Below are positions 15,908 through 22,591 of a DNA stretch of 22,591 bases, piece after piece; position 1 is the first letter of the stretch; every line of letters begins with the position of its first letter. The stretch comes from Alphaproteobacteria bacterium. Its GTDB lineage: Bacteria; Pseudomonadota; Alphaproteobacteria; Rs-D84. The stretch is from positions 1 to 22,591 of the forward strand of contig JAGBCZ010000016.1 of assembly GCA_017937735.1 (NCBI GenBank), written 5' to 3'. The notes beneath the pieces were generated by a model. That model ran no database searches and was not told where the DNA came from. It was given only the letters and a program-made list of their open reading frames with translations. Both the position numbers and the translations under genes were made by a program.

Positions 15908-16516
15908 ATGAAAAAGATAACATGTTTACTGGCACTGCTGACAATATCAACGCCAACATTTGCGTACGACACAAGACACGAAACATACGCAGGGTTCCGT
16001 ATTCACAAAAACGAAAACATTGCATTTGAATATGATGTGCATGGCGCATCAGACACAACACTGCGCCGTGATAATTTTGGCATTGGCGGCATTATCGGCA
16101 ATCGATTAAGCGATCATGTTGCAATCGAATTTGAAACATCATATACCGGCGCAGAAAACAGCAATTTCAACTATGACATCTGGGCAAACATGTTCAACAT
16201 GTACCTGTTCCAAGAATTTTCTGATGCGATTTCACCATACGCAGGCCTGGGTATCGGCTTTGCCAGCATTTGGTCCGACATCGACACAGTTGCAACCCGC
16301 TTTTCAGATTCTACATTTGATTTATCGTATCAGATTATGCTGGGGGTAAACTTTGCATTAAACGACCGTGTTGATATCAATTTGGGAATAAAATATCAGT
16401 ACTATGGTGAAATAGAACACAAACTGAACGGTAATGAATATGCAACCAGCACTGCATCTGGCACAGAATTCTATTTTGGTGCTGCATATAAATTCAGTTT
16501 AGATGAAATCTTTTAA
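15908..16516 (+). CDS. Outer-membrane beta-barrel protein (small porin-like/OmpA-barrel type)
   Basis: A 202-residue protein with a clean signal peptide (MKKITCLLALLTISTPTFA, cut after residue 19) and a mature part made of alternating-pattern strands: YAGFRIH, FGIGGIIGNRL, VAIEFETSYTG, ISPYAGLGIGFAS, YQIMLGVNFAL, VDINLGIKYQYYG and TEFYFGAAYKFSL. This matches the eight-stranded opacity/OmpA-type barrel pattern. The end FSLDEIF gives a C-terminal Phe, as recognised by the BAM machinery. The ATG has AAAGGAAG in front. No enzymatic or OmpA peptidoglycan-binding domain follows. The exact family and ligand are unknown. It shares a bidirectional terminator with the converging barrel gene. Confidence 0.8.
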   Translation: MKKITCLLALLTISTPTFAYDTRHETYAGFRIHKNENIAFEYDVHGASDTTLRRDNFGIGGIIGNRLSDHVAIEFETSYTGAENSNFNYDIWANMFNMYLFQEFSDAISPYAGLGIGFASIWSDIDTVATRFSDSTFDLSYQIMLGVNFALNDRVDINLGIKYQYYGEIEHKLNGNEYATSTASGTEFYFGAAYKFSLDEIF

Positions 16517-16518
16517 AC

Positions 16519-16546
16519 AAAAAAGCCGTCAAATGACGGCTTTTTT
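16519..16546. terminator. Bidirectional terminator between two converging barrel genes
   Basis: Perfect 10-bp stem AAAAGCCGTC (16521-16530) / GACGGCTTTT (16535-16544) with loop AAAT, A-run upstream and T-run downstream. Confidence 0.92.
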
Positions 16547-17531
16547 AAAATTCAAATCTGATTCCCAACATAACATTGGCATAAATCATATTTTTCGCAC
16601 TGAAAAATTCACGATGACGTGTATCATCAACGTTTGTCAGTCCCCACTTTATACGTGGCACATACATCACACGTGCGCCAAAATCGAGGAACATACGTTC
16701 GTTAATTCCATACGACACACCGCCCGCCAACAATGCCGCAAAATTAGATGTATGGCGTTCTGATTTATAGAATTCAATCATATCAACACCGTTGACATTA
16801 ACAACTTCGCCATACGGGGTTAAATCCAATTGGTATGCAATATCGCCATACGGGTCAGACAAATTCAAAACAGTTTTACTGTCTGCGTACCCGATACCAA
16901 GACCAACATACGGGATTACGGTCCGCATTGGTTTATACAGTCCGTCATAAAAATCATAAAACGCCATTAAACTGATGATATCAGTTGTAACATCTGAATT
17001 TACTGAACCGCTTTGCATTGGTAACACAATACCTTCCGCACCGGGGTCACCACCCTGCAATTCAACATCACCACTAAACATCGGCGATGCATTATAATCA
17101 CTTTTTACGATATGGTCCCAACCAACCTCAATTCGCCACTGTGGCGTATGTGGAATCGTCCAACCGATACTGGCACCCGCAGCAAAAGAAAAACTATCAA
17201 AGTCATCACTGGGGGGGATATCTGCAACCTCACTCTTGCCGGCGTACAACCAGCCTGATGGCGATCCAAGTGTTCCTTCGTAATAACCCTTGGTTGCAAT
17301 TTCTGTTTTATCAGGACTTAAATAATATTCTGTTACGATTGCGCCGGCGTTATTTTCAATTGTACCCATTGCATACTATGCACCACCACGCACAGCCAGC
17401 ACAAATCTGGAACCATCATCCTGATACCAACCGTCACCCAGATAAACCCCATCATACTGCCATCCCGCAAACGCAGGCAGCGCACACAAAGACATTAAAA
17501 CTGGTAAAATACAAATATTTCTTTTTCTCAT
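16545..17531 (-). pseudogene. Outer-membrane beta-barrel protein gene interrupted by an in-frame TAG
   Basis: One continuous frame from ATG 17531 to the TAA at 16545 encodes a signal peptide (MRKRNICILPVLMSLCALPAFA), a short mature start (GWQYDGVYLGDGWYQDDGSRFVLAVRGGA) and then TAG at codon 52 (17378-17376). The frame continues YAMGTIENNAG and on for about 275 residues of barrel strands (AAGASIGWTI, WRIEVGWDHIV, VIPYVGLGIGYAD, NFAALLAGGVSYGINERMFLDFGARVMYV, VMLGIRFEF). The last residue is Phe, typical for barrels. Reading frame, composition and barrel pattern continue unchanged across the stop, so a single amber codon is the only lesion. Restart at ATG 17369 would give a protein with no signal peptide and has no ribosome site. 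It may be a recent nonsense mutation, a sequencing or assembly error, or read through by a suppressor tRNA. Confidence 0.75.
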
Positions 17532-17538
17532 ATTGCGT

Positions 17539-17547
17539 ATTATACCA
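17539..17547 (-). promoter_or_regulatory. Extended -10 promoter of the interrupted barrel gene, leaderless geometry
   Basis: Minus strand TGGTATAAT (17547-17539), 7 nt before ATG 17531, with a weak -35 (TTTTAT) at 17 nt. No Shine-Dalgarno fits between the box and the ATG. Confidence 0.6.
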
Positions 17548-17584
17548 CAAAAAGCCCCCCGATAAAATAAAAATATAATCCAAA

Positions 17585-17606
17585 TAAAAACCCACCAAAC
17601 GGTGGG
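17585..17606 (-). terminator. Rho-independent terminator after the small membrane protein gene
   Basis: Stem CCCACC (17591-17596) / GGTGGG (17601-17606), loop of 4, with a five-T run on the minus strand (17590-17586). It lies 7 nt after the stop at 17614. Confidence 0.75.
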
Positions 17607-17613
17607 ATATAAA

Positions 17614-17856
17614 TTATTTTTTTGCCTTCTTTTTAGCAGGTGCTGTTTTCTTGGCCGCAACAGGCTTTTTAACCGGCAAGGCCTTGTATTCTTTGTACAA
17701 TGCCGCAGTACATGTGTAAACCAACAGCGCAGACACAGCAGTAATCAACCCTGGGACCAAACCATCAGAAAACAATGCAAACAACAACAAAGACACAGCC
17801 AAAACGACTGAATATCCCAAATTTTTAGACAAAACTGTTAAAATTTTATCAAACAT
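17614..17856 (-). CDS. Small two-helix membrane protein with Lys/Ala-rich tail
   Basis: An 80-residue protein I do not recognise. After MFDKILTVLSKN come two hydrophobic helices (about 14-30, YSVVLAVSLLLFALF, and 33-52, LVPGLITAVSALLVYTC). A basic tail of Lys, Ala and Pro follows (PVKKPVAAKKTAPAKKKAKK), of a type often found on nucleic-acid-binding or membrane-associated proteins. ATG 17856 is chosen over the in-frame 17949 because AAGGAAGG lies just before it and the upstream part would cover the terminator of the neighbouring gene. It sits alone between two terminators. Confidence 0.65.
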   Translation of the reverse strand: MFDKILTVLSKNLGYSVVLAVSLLLFALFSDGLVPGLITAVSALLVYTCTAALYKEYKALPVKKPVAAKKTAPAKKKAKK

Positions 17857-17920
17857 TTTTTCCTTCCTTTTTTTATCTCTACACACACAGTATAAACAGA
17901 TAACGCAAAATATTCCAACA

Positions 17921-17946
17921 AAAAAATATCGCCCACATACGGGCGA
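17921..17946 (-). terminator. Rho-independent terminator of the gene ending at 17982
   Basis: Stem TCGCCC (17929-17934) / GGGCGA (17941-17946), 6-nt loop, with a T-run on the minus strand (17926-17921). Confidence 0.75.
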
Positions 17947-17981
17947 CACTTTTTTTCAGGGGAGAAAACATGAAAACTTTT

Positions 17982-18707
17982 TTACAACACTACATATCCA
18001 CCAACACGTGCTGTCTTTGGTATTGGACCAAACGAAGAACGTGGGCTGACATATATATTTCCTGTGACAACGAATTCACCACAGAATTGTAACAAACCGA
18101 TATCACGCAAGAACAAATTGCCGTTAATTTTCACATCACAAGGCAAAGTGTACTTATGCATATTTTGCAGATATAAATTTCCGTTAACCTGTGTTTGATT
18201 GCGCAACAATTTACCTGCGGCACGTCCGTCAATTACAATATCACCCAAGAATTTTTTACCCTGTTTTGCGACTTGTTTTTTTGCGATTTCAACTTCTGCT
18301 TTTTTAACAGGCACGATGTTCACAGGTTGACTGTGCTGTTTTGTTGTTGCAGGCAGTACAGGCATTGGACGTGCGCTGACACTGCGTTCTGCAGTTGTAA
18401 CAGGCACAGGTTCTGCGACAATAACCACAGGGGCCTTGTTACATTTCGTTACATCCAAGATTAACATTGAAAACAATACAATAATAGAAATCAATAAAGT
18501 GATATTAACCAACCCAATAACATTTATTTCACACAGCCAGTTCCAAAATGTACGCAGTAATTTTGCAATCTTTTTAAATGGCCAGCAAACAATATTCCAA
18601 ACACGTGTCCAAACAGATGTTTGTTTACCAGATTTTTTTACTAATGCAGCCTTGCGAGTGCTTTTCACACGGCGTGCAGCCGCTTTCATTTTCTTTTTAG
18701 TTGGCAT
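17982..18707 (-). CDS. Single-pass membrane protein with beta-solenoid-like C-terminus
   Basis: A 241-residue protein without a family I can name. It has three parts: a strongly basic N-terminus (about 1-45, many Lys and Arg); one membrane helix (about 63-86, IGLVNITLLISIIVLFSMLIL) followed by a Pro/Val-rich linker; and a C-terminal part (about 155-241) made of short repeating strand units. The units include DIVIDGRAAG, TQVNGNLYLQNM, DVKINGNLFLRDIGLL, FVVTGNIYVS and ARVGGYVVL. The repeated hydrophobic-x-G-N-hydrophobic pattern suggests a right-handed beta-solenoid as in bactofilins, but the membrane anchor is unusual for those. The topology would place the solenoid in the periplasm. ATG 18707 has AAAGGGG before it and a good promoter; a terminator follows. 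Confidence 0.7.
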   Translation of the reverse strand: MPTKKKMKAAARRVKSTRKAALVKKSGKQTSVWTRVWNIVCWPFKKIAKLLRTFWNWLCEINVIGLVNITLLISIIVLFSMLILDVTKCNKAPVVIVAEPVPVTTAERSVSARPMPVLPATTKQHSQPVNIVPVKKAEVEIAKKQVAKQGKKFLGDIVIDGRAAGKLLRNQTQVNGNLYLQNMHKYTLPCDVKINGNLFLRDIGLLQFCGEFVVTGNIYVSPRSSFGPIPKTARVGGYVVL

Positions 18708-18743
18708 AATTCATACCCCTTTGTATTAAATTCATTTGTTACT

Positions 18744-18771
18744 AATATAGCCTAAATTTATTATTTGTCAA
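18744..18771 (-). promoter_or_regulatory. Promoter of the solenoid-like protein gene
   Basis: Minus strand: perfect TTGACA (18771-18766), 16-nt spacer, TATATT (18749-18744). A second TTGACA lies 12 bp further upstream (18783-18778), so there may be two start sites or the repeat may be an operator half. Confidence 0.65.
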
Positions 18772-18825
18772 GTATTTTGTCAAAAAATATTATTATTTTG
18801 ATTTTTTCTTAAAATATATTTAACC

Positions 18826-18831
18826 TATATA
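18826..18831 (+). promoter_or_regulatory. Possible -10 box of the hydrolase gene, leaderless geometry
   Basis: TATATA, 6 nt before ATG 18838, with no Shine-Dalgarno between. The surroundings are very AT-rich and no convincing -35 is at 16-18 nt, so this is weaker than the other leaderless cases. Confidence 0.3.
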
Positions 18832-18837
18832 CCATAA

Positions 18838-19566
18838 ATGTGGCGGATATTTGGACTATCTTTACTGTTATGTGGATGCATGTCGACATGGGTTGCACCT
18901 GTTGAATTTATCCAGCAAGGGGTCACTGCCCCTGACTTTGAAATTTTCACATATCAAAAAACAGCATCCAACACACAGCCAATACACATTTATATCGAAG
19001 GTGACGGTCACGCATTTGATGCACGTGGTATCCCGACACACAATCCCACACCGCACAACACGTTTTTGCGCAATCTGGCCGCATCAGATACGCACCCCAA
19101 CGTTGCATACATTGCCCGCCCGTGTCAGTATAATATGTCTGATGCATGCACACAGTCTGATTGGACAGACGGACGATTTTCACAAAAAATCATTGATAAT
19201 ATGACATACACAATCAGAACCGTTGCACAAAACAGACCGATTATTCTGATTGGATATTCTGGTGGCGCATTATTATCAGGACTGATAATCAACCAAAATC
19301 CCGATATAAACATAATACAATGGATTACAATCGCAGGCGTGCTGAATCATACAGACTGGACAACATATTTTGGTGACAAGCCACTGACAAAGTCAGCAGA
19401 ATTAAATACCCTGCCCCACGTGTTACAAACACACTATATCGCAGAACACGACAGTGTTGTTCCAAACGAATTATCAAGAAAATGGACCGGCGACAAAAAC
19501 TTGATAACGGTTCCAAACGCAACACATGGCCACCTGTCAAAAATAAAACTTCAATTCAATCATTGA
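18838..19566 (+). CDS. Lipoprotein alpha/beta hydrolase
   Basis: A 242-residue protein with a lipoprotein signal (MWRIFGLSLLLCGC, Cys 14 as the lipidation site in LCGC). The remainder has the alpha/beta hydrolase layout: strand and oxyanion loop IHIYIEGDGHAF, nucleophile elbow IGYSGG (S141), a candidate acid D205 in AEHDSVVP and His 230 in ATHGH. A complete catalytic triad is therefore visible. It is likely anchored in the inner or outer membrane facing the periplasm. The substrate could be an ester, lipid or peptide; the sequence does not decide. The start has no Shine-Dalgarno. The gene ends in TGA, which is embedded in the TTGACA box of the following gene. Confidence 0.82.
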   Translation: MWRIFGLSLLLCGCMSTWVAPVEFIQQGVTAPDFEIFTYQKTASNTQPIHIYIEGDGHAFDARGIPTHNPTPHNTFLRNLAASDTHPNVAYIARPCQYNMSDACTQSDWTDGRFSQKIIDNMTYTIRTVAQNRPIILIGYSGGALLSGLIINQNPDINIIQWITIAGVLNHTDWTTYFGDKPLTKSAELNTLPHVLQTHYIAEHDSVVPNELSRKWTGDKNLITVPNATHGHLSKIKLQFNH

Positions 19567-19590
19567 CAATATATTATTTTGTACTATAAT
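19563..19590 (+). promoter_or_regulatory. Strong promoter of the acetyltransferase gene, leaderless geometry
   Basis: Perfect TTGACA (19563-19568), 16-nt spacer, perfect TATAAT (19585-19590), then only 6 nt to ATG 19597. This is the best promoter match in the window. Its -35 box includes the stop codon of the upstream gene. Confidence 0.8.
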
Positions 19591-19596
19591 CATAGT

Positions 19597-20325
19597 ATGA
19601 AAGAGATAAAGATTTTTCCAATATTTAATCAATCTGCCCCGGGCGTCTGGGATGACTTTTTGCGTATTCGCACACTGACCAGACAACAGGTCTATAACAT
19701 TGAAACCAGCCCACAAGATTACAAGGATACAATGGCTGAATTTCAAGAATATTGGAAAAAACCATCAAATAACTTTGCATTTGGCGCATACGATAACGAC
19801 AACATGATTGGATTTATCAGTGGCACATTTGAAACAAGGTACGCCACAATTCAGCACCTGTACGTTTTACCCCAATACCAAGGTCAACATATCGGCGCAC
19901 AATTACTAAACTGTGCCGAATCTGCGATATCTGTTGATAGAAACAATATAGAACTGATATCAATGACAAAATCAGAAACATTTTATAAAAAATATGGCTA
20001 CAAATCTGTAACAGGAACAAACCATTATAATAAATCTGTAAAAAACAGCGGGCACTGTGCGGTTGCACCTGTATTTCGTTGCACCGCAAAAACAGTCAGA
20101 AAAATGGCAGAACTGTCTGGCCAACCGGCAGAAAGCTTTGATAAAAAATCAATTATCAAAAACCACACACCTGTATTTATATATCGTAATGAAAAATCAG
20201 GAATCACCGCATTTGGCATATATGGCGACACACCCAAGATACACGGCGCCAACGATTGGGCAGTCAGCCGTATTGAAAAAGCAATAAACAGATATCATCA
20301 AGAATTCATGGCAAGATGCAAATAA
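19597..20325 (+). CDS. GNAT family N-acetyltransferase
   Basis: A 242-residue protein. The segment MIGFISGTFETRYATIQHLYVLPQYQGQHIGAQLL (about 71-105) has the GNAT beta4-alpha3 arrangement with the acetyl-CoA pyrophosphate-binding motif QGQHIGA. ETFYKKYGYKSV is the usual late beta-bulge segment of the fold. The last 90 residues (from about 150) go beyond a minimal GNAT domain and look like an added domain of unknown role. ATG 19597 is preferred to the in-frame 19579 because the promoter covers the latter. The substrate is unknown. No signal peptide, so cytoplasmic. A bidirectional terminator follows. Confidence 0.8.
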   Translation: MKEIKIFPIFNQSAPGVWDDFLRIRTLTRQQVYNIETSPQDYKDTMAEFQEYWKKPSNNFAFGAYDNDNMIGFISGTFETRYATIQHLYVLPQYQGQHIGAQLLNCAESAISVDRNNIELISMTKSETFYKKYGYKSVTGTNHYNKSVKNSGHCAVAPVFRCTAKTVRKMAELSGQPAESFDKKSIIKNHTPVFIYRNEKSGITAFGIYGDTPKIHGANDWAVSRIEKAINRYHQEFMARCK

Positions 20326-20350
20326 AAATCCCGAATATCGGGATTTTTTA
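20324..20350. terminator. Bidirectional terminator between the acetyltransferase gene and clpX
   Basis: Stem ATCCCGA (20328-20334) / TCGGGAT (20338-20344), 3-nt loop, with A-run and T-run flanks serving both converging genes. Confidence 0.88.
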
Positions 20351-20351
20351 T

Positions 20352-21608
20352 TTATGCTGCTTTCTTGGCATCCTTCATAATTTCCACAGGCGCCTTGTTA
20401 CCCCTTACCACATCTGCATCAATTATAATTTCTGCCAAATCTTCTTTGTCTGGTGCATCAAACATTGGCTGCATCAGGACACGTTCCAAGATACTGCGCA
20501 AACCACGTGCGCCTGTTTTACGTGCCACCGCCATTTTTGCAATTTCACGCAGACCATCATCTGTAAACGTTAATTTAACATCATCCATCGCCAGCATCGC
20601 AGTAAACTGTTTTACCACCGCATTTTTAGGTTCTGTTAAAATTTTAACCAACGCATCTTCGTCCAGTTCTTGCAGTGTTGTAATCACAGGCAATCGCCCA
20701 ATCAATTCTGGGATAATACCAAACTTTACCAAATCTTCTGGTTCAACATCTTGCAAGAAATTTTTCGCATTACGTTCTTGTTTTGATTCCACATGCGCAC
20801 CAAATCCAATACCACGGCGTTCACATGTACGATTACCGATAATTTTATTCAGTCCATCAAACGCCCCACCACAGATAAACAAAATCTTGCTGGTATCCAG
20901 TTGTACAGTGGCCTCGCCCGGATGTTTACGACCTGCACCACCGGCCGGAACATTTGCCACAGTACCTTCGATTAACTTTAACAAAGCCTGCTGAACACCT
21001 TCGCCAGATACGTCACGTGTTAATGATGGGTTTTCAGATTTACGTGAAATCTTGTCAATTTCGTCAATATAGATAATCCCGCAGCTGGCACGTTCAACAT
21101 CAAAATTTGCATTTTGCAACAGTCGTGTCAGAACACTTTCCACATCATCACCGACATATCCAGCCTCGGTCAATGTGGTTGCATCAGCAATTGCAAATGG
21201 CACATCCAAAATTCGTGCCAACGTTTGCGCAAATAATGTCTTTCCGGTACCTGTTGATCCAATTAACAAAACGTTCGACTTTTGGATTTCAACATTAGAC
21301 GTCACAGTTACATTATGTCTTTTGAAATGGTTGTACACCGCCACAGACAGGGTACGCTTTGCCGTATCTTGTCCGATAATATATTCATCCAAGAACGCAC
21401 AAATTTGTGATGGTGTTGGCAATTTTGCTGCATCTTTGCTGATTTCACGTCTGTTATCATCTGCCATAATATCGTTACACAGATTGATACATTCATCACA
21501 AATACAAACATTGCGTCCACTGACCAATTTTTTTACTTCATATACAGCCTTGCCGCAAAAACTGCAAAACTGTGTATTTTCTGTATTTGGTGTTTTTTCA
21601 TCACTCAT
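20352..21608 (-). CDS. clpX: ATP-dependent Clp protease ATP-binding subunit ClpX
   Basis: AAA+ unfoldase that recognises substrates and feeds them to ClpP in the cytoplasm. The 418-residue chain is full length. It has an N-terminal zinc domain (C15, C18, C37, C40), Walker A GSTGTGKT (117-124), pore loop GYVG (150-153), Walker B IIYIDE (178-183), the RKH pore loop in GAGRKHPGE, and C-terminal sensor-2 [13 protein letters not shown]. The ATG at 21608 follows GGGA at about 10 nt. It lies 26 nt after clpP with no terminator between, so the two are one transcript, the classic order. Confidence 0.97.
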   Translation of the reverse strand: MSDEKTPNTENTQFCSFCGKAVYEVKKLVSGRNVCICDECINLCNDIMADDNRREISKDAAKLPTPSQICAFLDEYIIGQDTAKRTLSVAVYNHFKRHNVTVTSNVEIQKSNVLLIGSTGTGKTLFAQTLARILDVPFAIADATTLTEAGYVGDDVESVLTRLLQNANFDVERASCGIIYIDEIDKISRKSENPSLTRDVSGEGVQQALLKLIEGTVANVPAGGAGRKHPGEATVQLDTSKILFICGGAFDGLNKIIGNRTCERRGIGFGAHVESKQERNAKNFLQDVEPEDLVKFGIIPELIGRLPVITTLQELDEDALVKILTEPKNAVVKQFTAMLAMDDVKLTFTDDGLREIAKMAVARKTGARGLRSILERVLMQPMFDAPDKEDLAEIIIDADVVRGNKAPVEIMKDAKKAA

Positions 21609-21634
21609 ATCAACACGTCCCTGATTTACAAAAA

Positions 21635-22216
21635 TTATTTACGTTCCAAGATTTCATCAATCAAGCCAAATTCTTTGGCCTCGGCCGGTGCCATCCAGTT
21701 ATCACGTTCCATCGCATCAAACAATTCTTTTTCTTTACGTCCTGTGAATTCAGCCATTTGTTTGATTAACGTTTGTTTTGTGCGTTGCATTTTTTTAACA
21801 CGAATTTCAACATCTGTCACCTGGCCTTGGAATCCACCCAGCGGTTGGTGAATCATAATACTTGTATTTGGCAGTGCGAAACGTTTTCCTTTTTCGCCAG
21901 CCGCCAACAACACAGACCCCATTGATGCAACCAACCCCATACCGATTGTTGATACAGGTGCCTTGATATACTGCATTGTATCCATAATTGCCCATCCTGC
22001 GGACACATCGCCACCCGGGGAATTGATATACATAGAAATTTCTGCATTTGGATTTTCAGATTCCAAGAACAATAATTGCGCCACGATACTGTTTGCCATT
22101 GCAGGCTCAATATCGCCACCAACAACAATAATACGATCACGCAACAAGCGAGAATAAATATCAAACGAACGTTCACCACGTGGTGATTCTTCGATAACCA
22201 TTGGTATCAATGCCAT
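21635..22216 (-). CDS. clpP: ATP-dependent Clp protease proteolytic subunit ClpP
   Basis: Serine protease that forms a two-ring barrel with ClpX. The 193-residue product has the full triad: S98 in GLVASMGS, H123 in MIHQPLGG and D172 in MERDNW. It also has the N-terminal [20 protein letters not shown] that forms the axial loop and handle start. The ATG at 22216 is preceded by AAAGGG. Expressed from the promoter at 22242-22270 together with clpX. The trigger factor gene that often precedes clpP is not next to it in the visible 375 nt. Confidence 0.97.
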   Translation of the reverse strand: MALIPMVIEESPRGERSFDIYSRLLRDRIIVVGGDIEPAMANSIVAQLLFLESENPNAEISMYINSPGGDVSAGWAIMDTMQYIKAPVSTIGMGLVASMGSVLLAAGEKGKRFALPNTSIMIHQPLGGFQGQVTDVEIRVKKMQRTKQTLIKQMAEFTGRKEKELFDAMERDNWMAPAEAKEFGLIDEILERK

Positions 22217-22241
22217 TATAAACCCTTTTATTTTTCACAGA

Positions 22242-22270
22242 ATTATACCACATTTTTCAATGTTTCGCAA
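22242..22270 (-). promoter_or_regulatory. clpP-clpX promoter
   Basis: Minus strand: TTGCGA (22270-22265), 17-nt spacer, TATAAT (22247-22242), with the extended TGG before the -10. It has the same TGTGGTATAAT as the carD promoter and the promoter at 17539. It looks like a main-sigma promoter rather than a heat-shock type. Confidence 0.65.
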
Positions 22271-22324
22271 ATTTATCATATATATAGGAAAAAACCACAA
22301 AAAAACAACCGTGGACAAGTGGGT

Positions 22325-22344
22325 AGTGTTAGTGGTGGAATTAT
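22325..22344 (+). repeat. 20-bp direct repeat, copy 1
   Basis: AGTGTTAGTGGTGGAATTAT, identical to 22463-22482 and 138 bp away from it. Confidence 0.85.
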
Positions 22345-22355
22345 CCGCCCCCTTT

Positions 22356-22378
22356 GTCACGCCTAGCGTAGGTATGAC
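22356..22378. repeat. Imperfect palindrome GTCA...TGAC
   Basis: Arms GTCACGCCTA and TAGGTATGAC around GCG; one mismatch and one wobble pair. It shares the GTCA edge with the REP-like unit next to it. Confidence 0.65.
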
Positions 22379-22406
22379 ATTTTTTACCTTGCGCACTTTC
22401 ACCTTT

Positions 22407-22432
22407 GTCATTCCTGCGTAGGCAGGAATAGG
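22407..22432 (+). repeat. REP-like palindromic unit
   Basis: GTC, then ATTCCTGC (22410-22417), GTAG, GCAGGAAT (22422-22429), then AGG. An inverted copy with compensated stem changes lies at 22541-22565. Confidence 0.8.
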
Positions 22433-22450
22433 GTCTTTAAAAATTTTTTT

Positions 22451-22473
22451 AGTGTTAGTGTTAGTGTTAGTGG
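22451..22473 (+). repeat. Tandem hexamer AGTGTT, three units plus part of a fourth
   Basis: AGTGTT repeated three times and then AGTGG. The copy at 22325 has one unit plus AGTGG, so unit number varies between the two sites. Confidence 0.8.
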
Positions 22474-22482
22474 TGGAATTAT
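22463..22482 (+). repeat. 20-bp direct repeat, copy 2
   Basis: Identical to 22325-22344; its left part is the end of the hexamer array. Confidence 0.85.
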
Positions 22483-22540
22483 TTTTATTATGCCAACACC
22501 TACACTTTTTTTGGCTCGTTTCACTCGCACTGCTTGGTCC

Positions 22541-22565
22541 CTATTCCCGCCTGCGCGGGAATGAC
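22541..22565 (-). repeat. REP-like palindromic unit, inverted copy
   Basis: Stem ATTCCCGC (22543-22550) / GCGGGAAT (22555-22562), loop CTGC, then GAC. On the minus strand it reads GTC-ATTCCCGC-GCAG-GCGGGAAT-AGGG, matching the unit at 22407 except for changes that keep the stem paired. Confidence 0.8.
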
Positions 22566-22591
22566 AAAGTTTTTGTTCCTTTTTGTGTGTG

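Larger units (their letters stand above)
22217..22591. other. Gene-free stretch with promoter and repeat cluster
   Basis: No convincing reading frame on either strand. From left to right it holds the clpP promoter, a 20-bp direct repeat copy, a GTCA...TGAC palindrome, a REP-like palindrome, hexamer repeats ending in the second direct repeat copy, and an inverted REP-like palindrome near the window edge. Confidence 0.7.

Noticed and set aside
17376..17378. Genome-wide reassignment of TAG to an amino acid
   Set aside because: Only one in-frame TAG is seen in about 19 kb of coding sequence, which is too little to claim a code change; TGA clearly acts as a stop in two genes.
17376..17660. A separate 94-residue protein starting at 17660
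   Set aside because: Codons before 17531 cover a promoter and an intergenic region; the remainder is the signal-peptide end of the interrupted barrel gene.
22451..22482. Tandem repeats as a possible CRISPR array
   Set aside because: The units are 6 bp with no spacers between them, and no cas gene is in the window.
22217..22591. Small gene or regulatory RNA upstream of clpP
   Set aside because: No frame of useful length with a ribosome site was found, and the hairpins are explained by the repeat units.

Overview
The window reads as a piece of chromosome from a low-GC, Gram-negative alphaproteobacterium, probably an uncultivated, anaerobic, host-associated (gut-type) lineage. The evidence is a CarD-type RNA polymerase regulator, a BamE lipoprotein with the alphaproteobacterial RGYVF start, MsbA-like and PBP1A-like envelope genes, ClpP-ClpX, RNase E/G and several outer-membrane barrels. 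A full-length pyruvate:ferredoxin oxidoreductase is the main sign of anaerobic metabolism. The lineage is an inference from protein families, not from a marker search. Genes are packed tightly, most intergenic gaps are short, TAA is the usual stop, and no tRNA, rRNA, CRISPR array, prophage or IS element is visible.

Layout. 1-522: carD, cut by the left edge. 642-1187: secreted Cys-rich protein of unknown function. 1252-6596: a minus-strand run of periplasmic protease (ctpA), pyruvate:ferredoxin oxidoreductase (nifJ) and bamE. 6747-10021: plus-strand genes for an unknown protein with a hydrolase-like elbow, an APH-fold kinase and an MprF-like flippase domain. 10087-12019: a small membrane ORF overlapping RNase E/G. 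12046-15837: an MsbA-like exporter downstream of a bifunctional penicillin-binding protein. 15908-18707: two beta-barrel genes (one interrupted by an in-frame amber codon), a small two-helix membrane protein and a single-pass protein with a beta-solenoid-like tail. 18838-20325: a lipoprotein alpha/beta hydrolase and a GNAT acetyltransferase. 20352-22216: clpP-clpX. 22217-22591: a gene-free stretch with the clpP promoter and a cluster of palindromes and direct repeats.

Themes. Much of the window serves the cell envelope: BamE (barrel assembly), CtpA (periplasmic proteolysis), MsbA-like (lipid export), PBP1A-like (peptidoglycan), the MprF-like flippase and two barrels. The most interesting non-standard signals are: (a) at least four genes whose -10 box lies only 6-7 nt before the ATG and which lack a Shine-Dalgarno, predicting leaderless mRNAs, while the housekeeping genes nearly all have clear AAGG-type sites; (b) an in-frame TAG at codon 52 of an outer-membrane protein gene; (c) two tiny overlapping ORFs behind a perfect AAAGGAGG in the msbA leader; (d) two TGA stop codons that are also part of the TTGACA -35 box of the next gene; (e) the repeat cluster at the right end. 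I did not find a clear multi-gene system of an unknown type.
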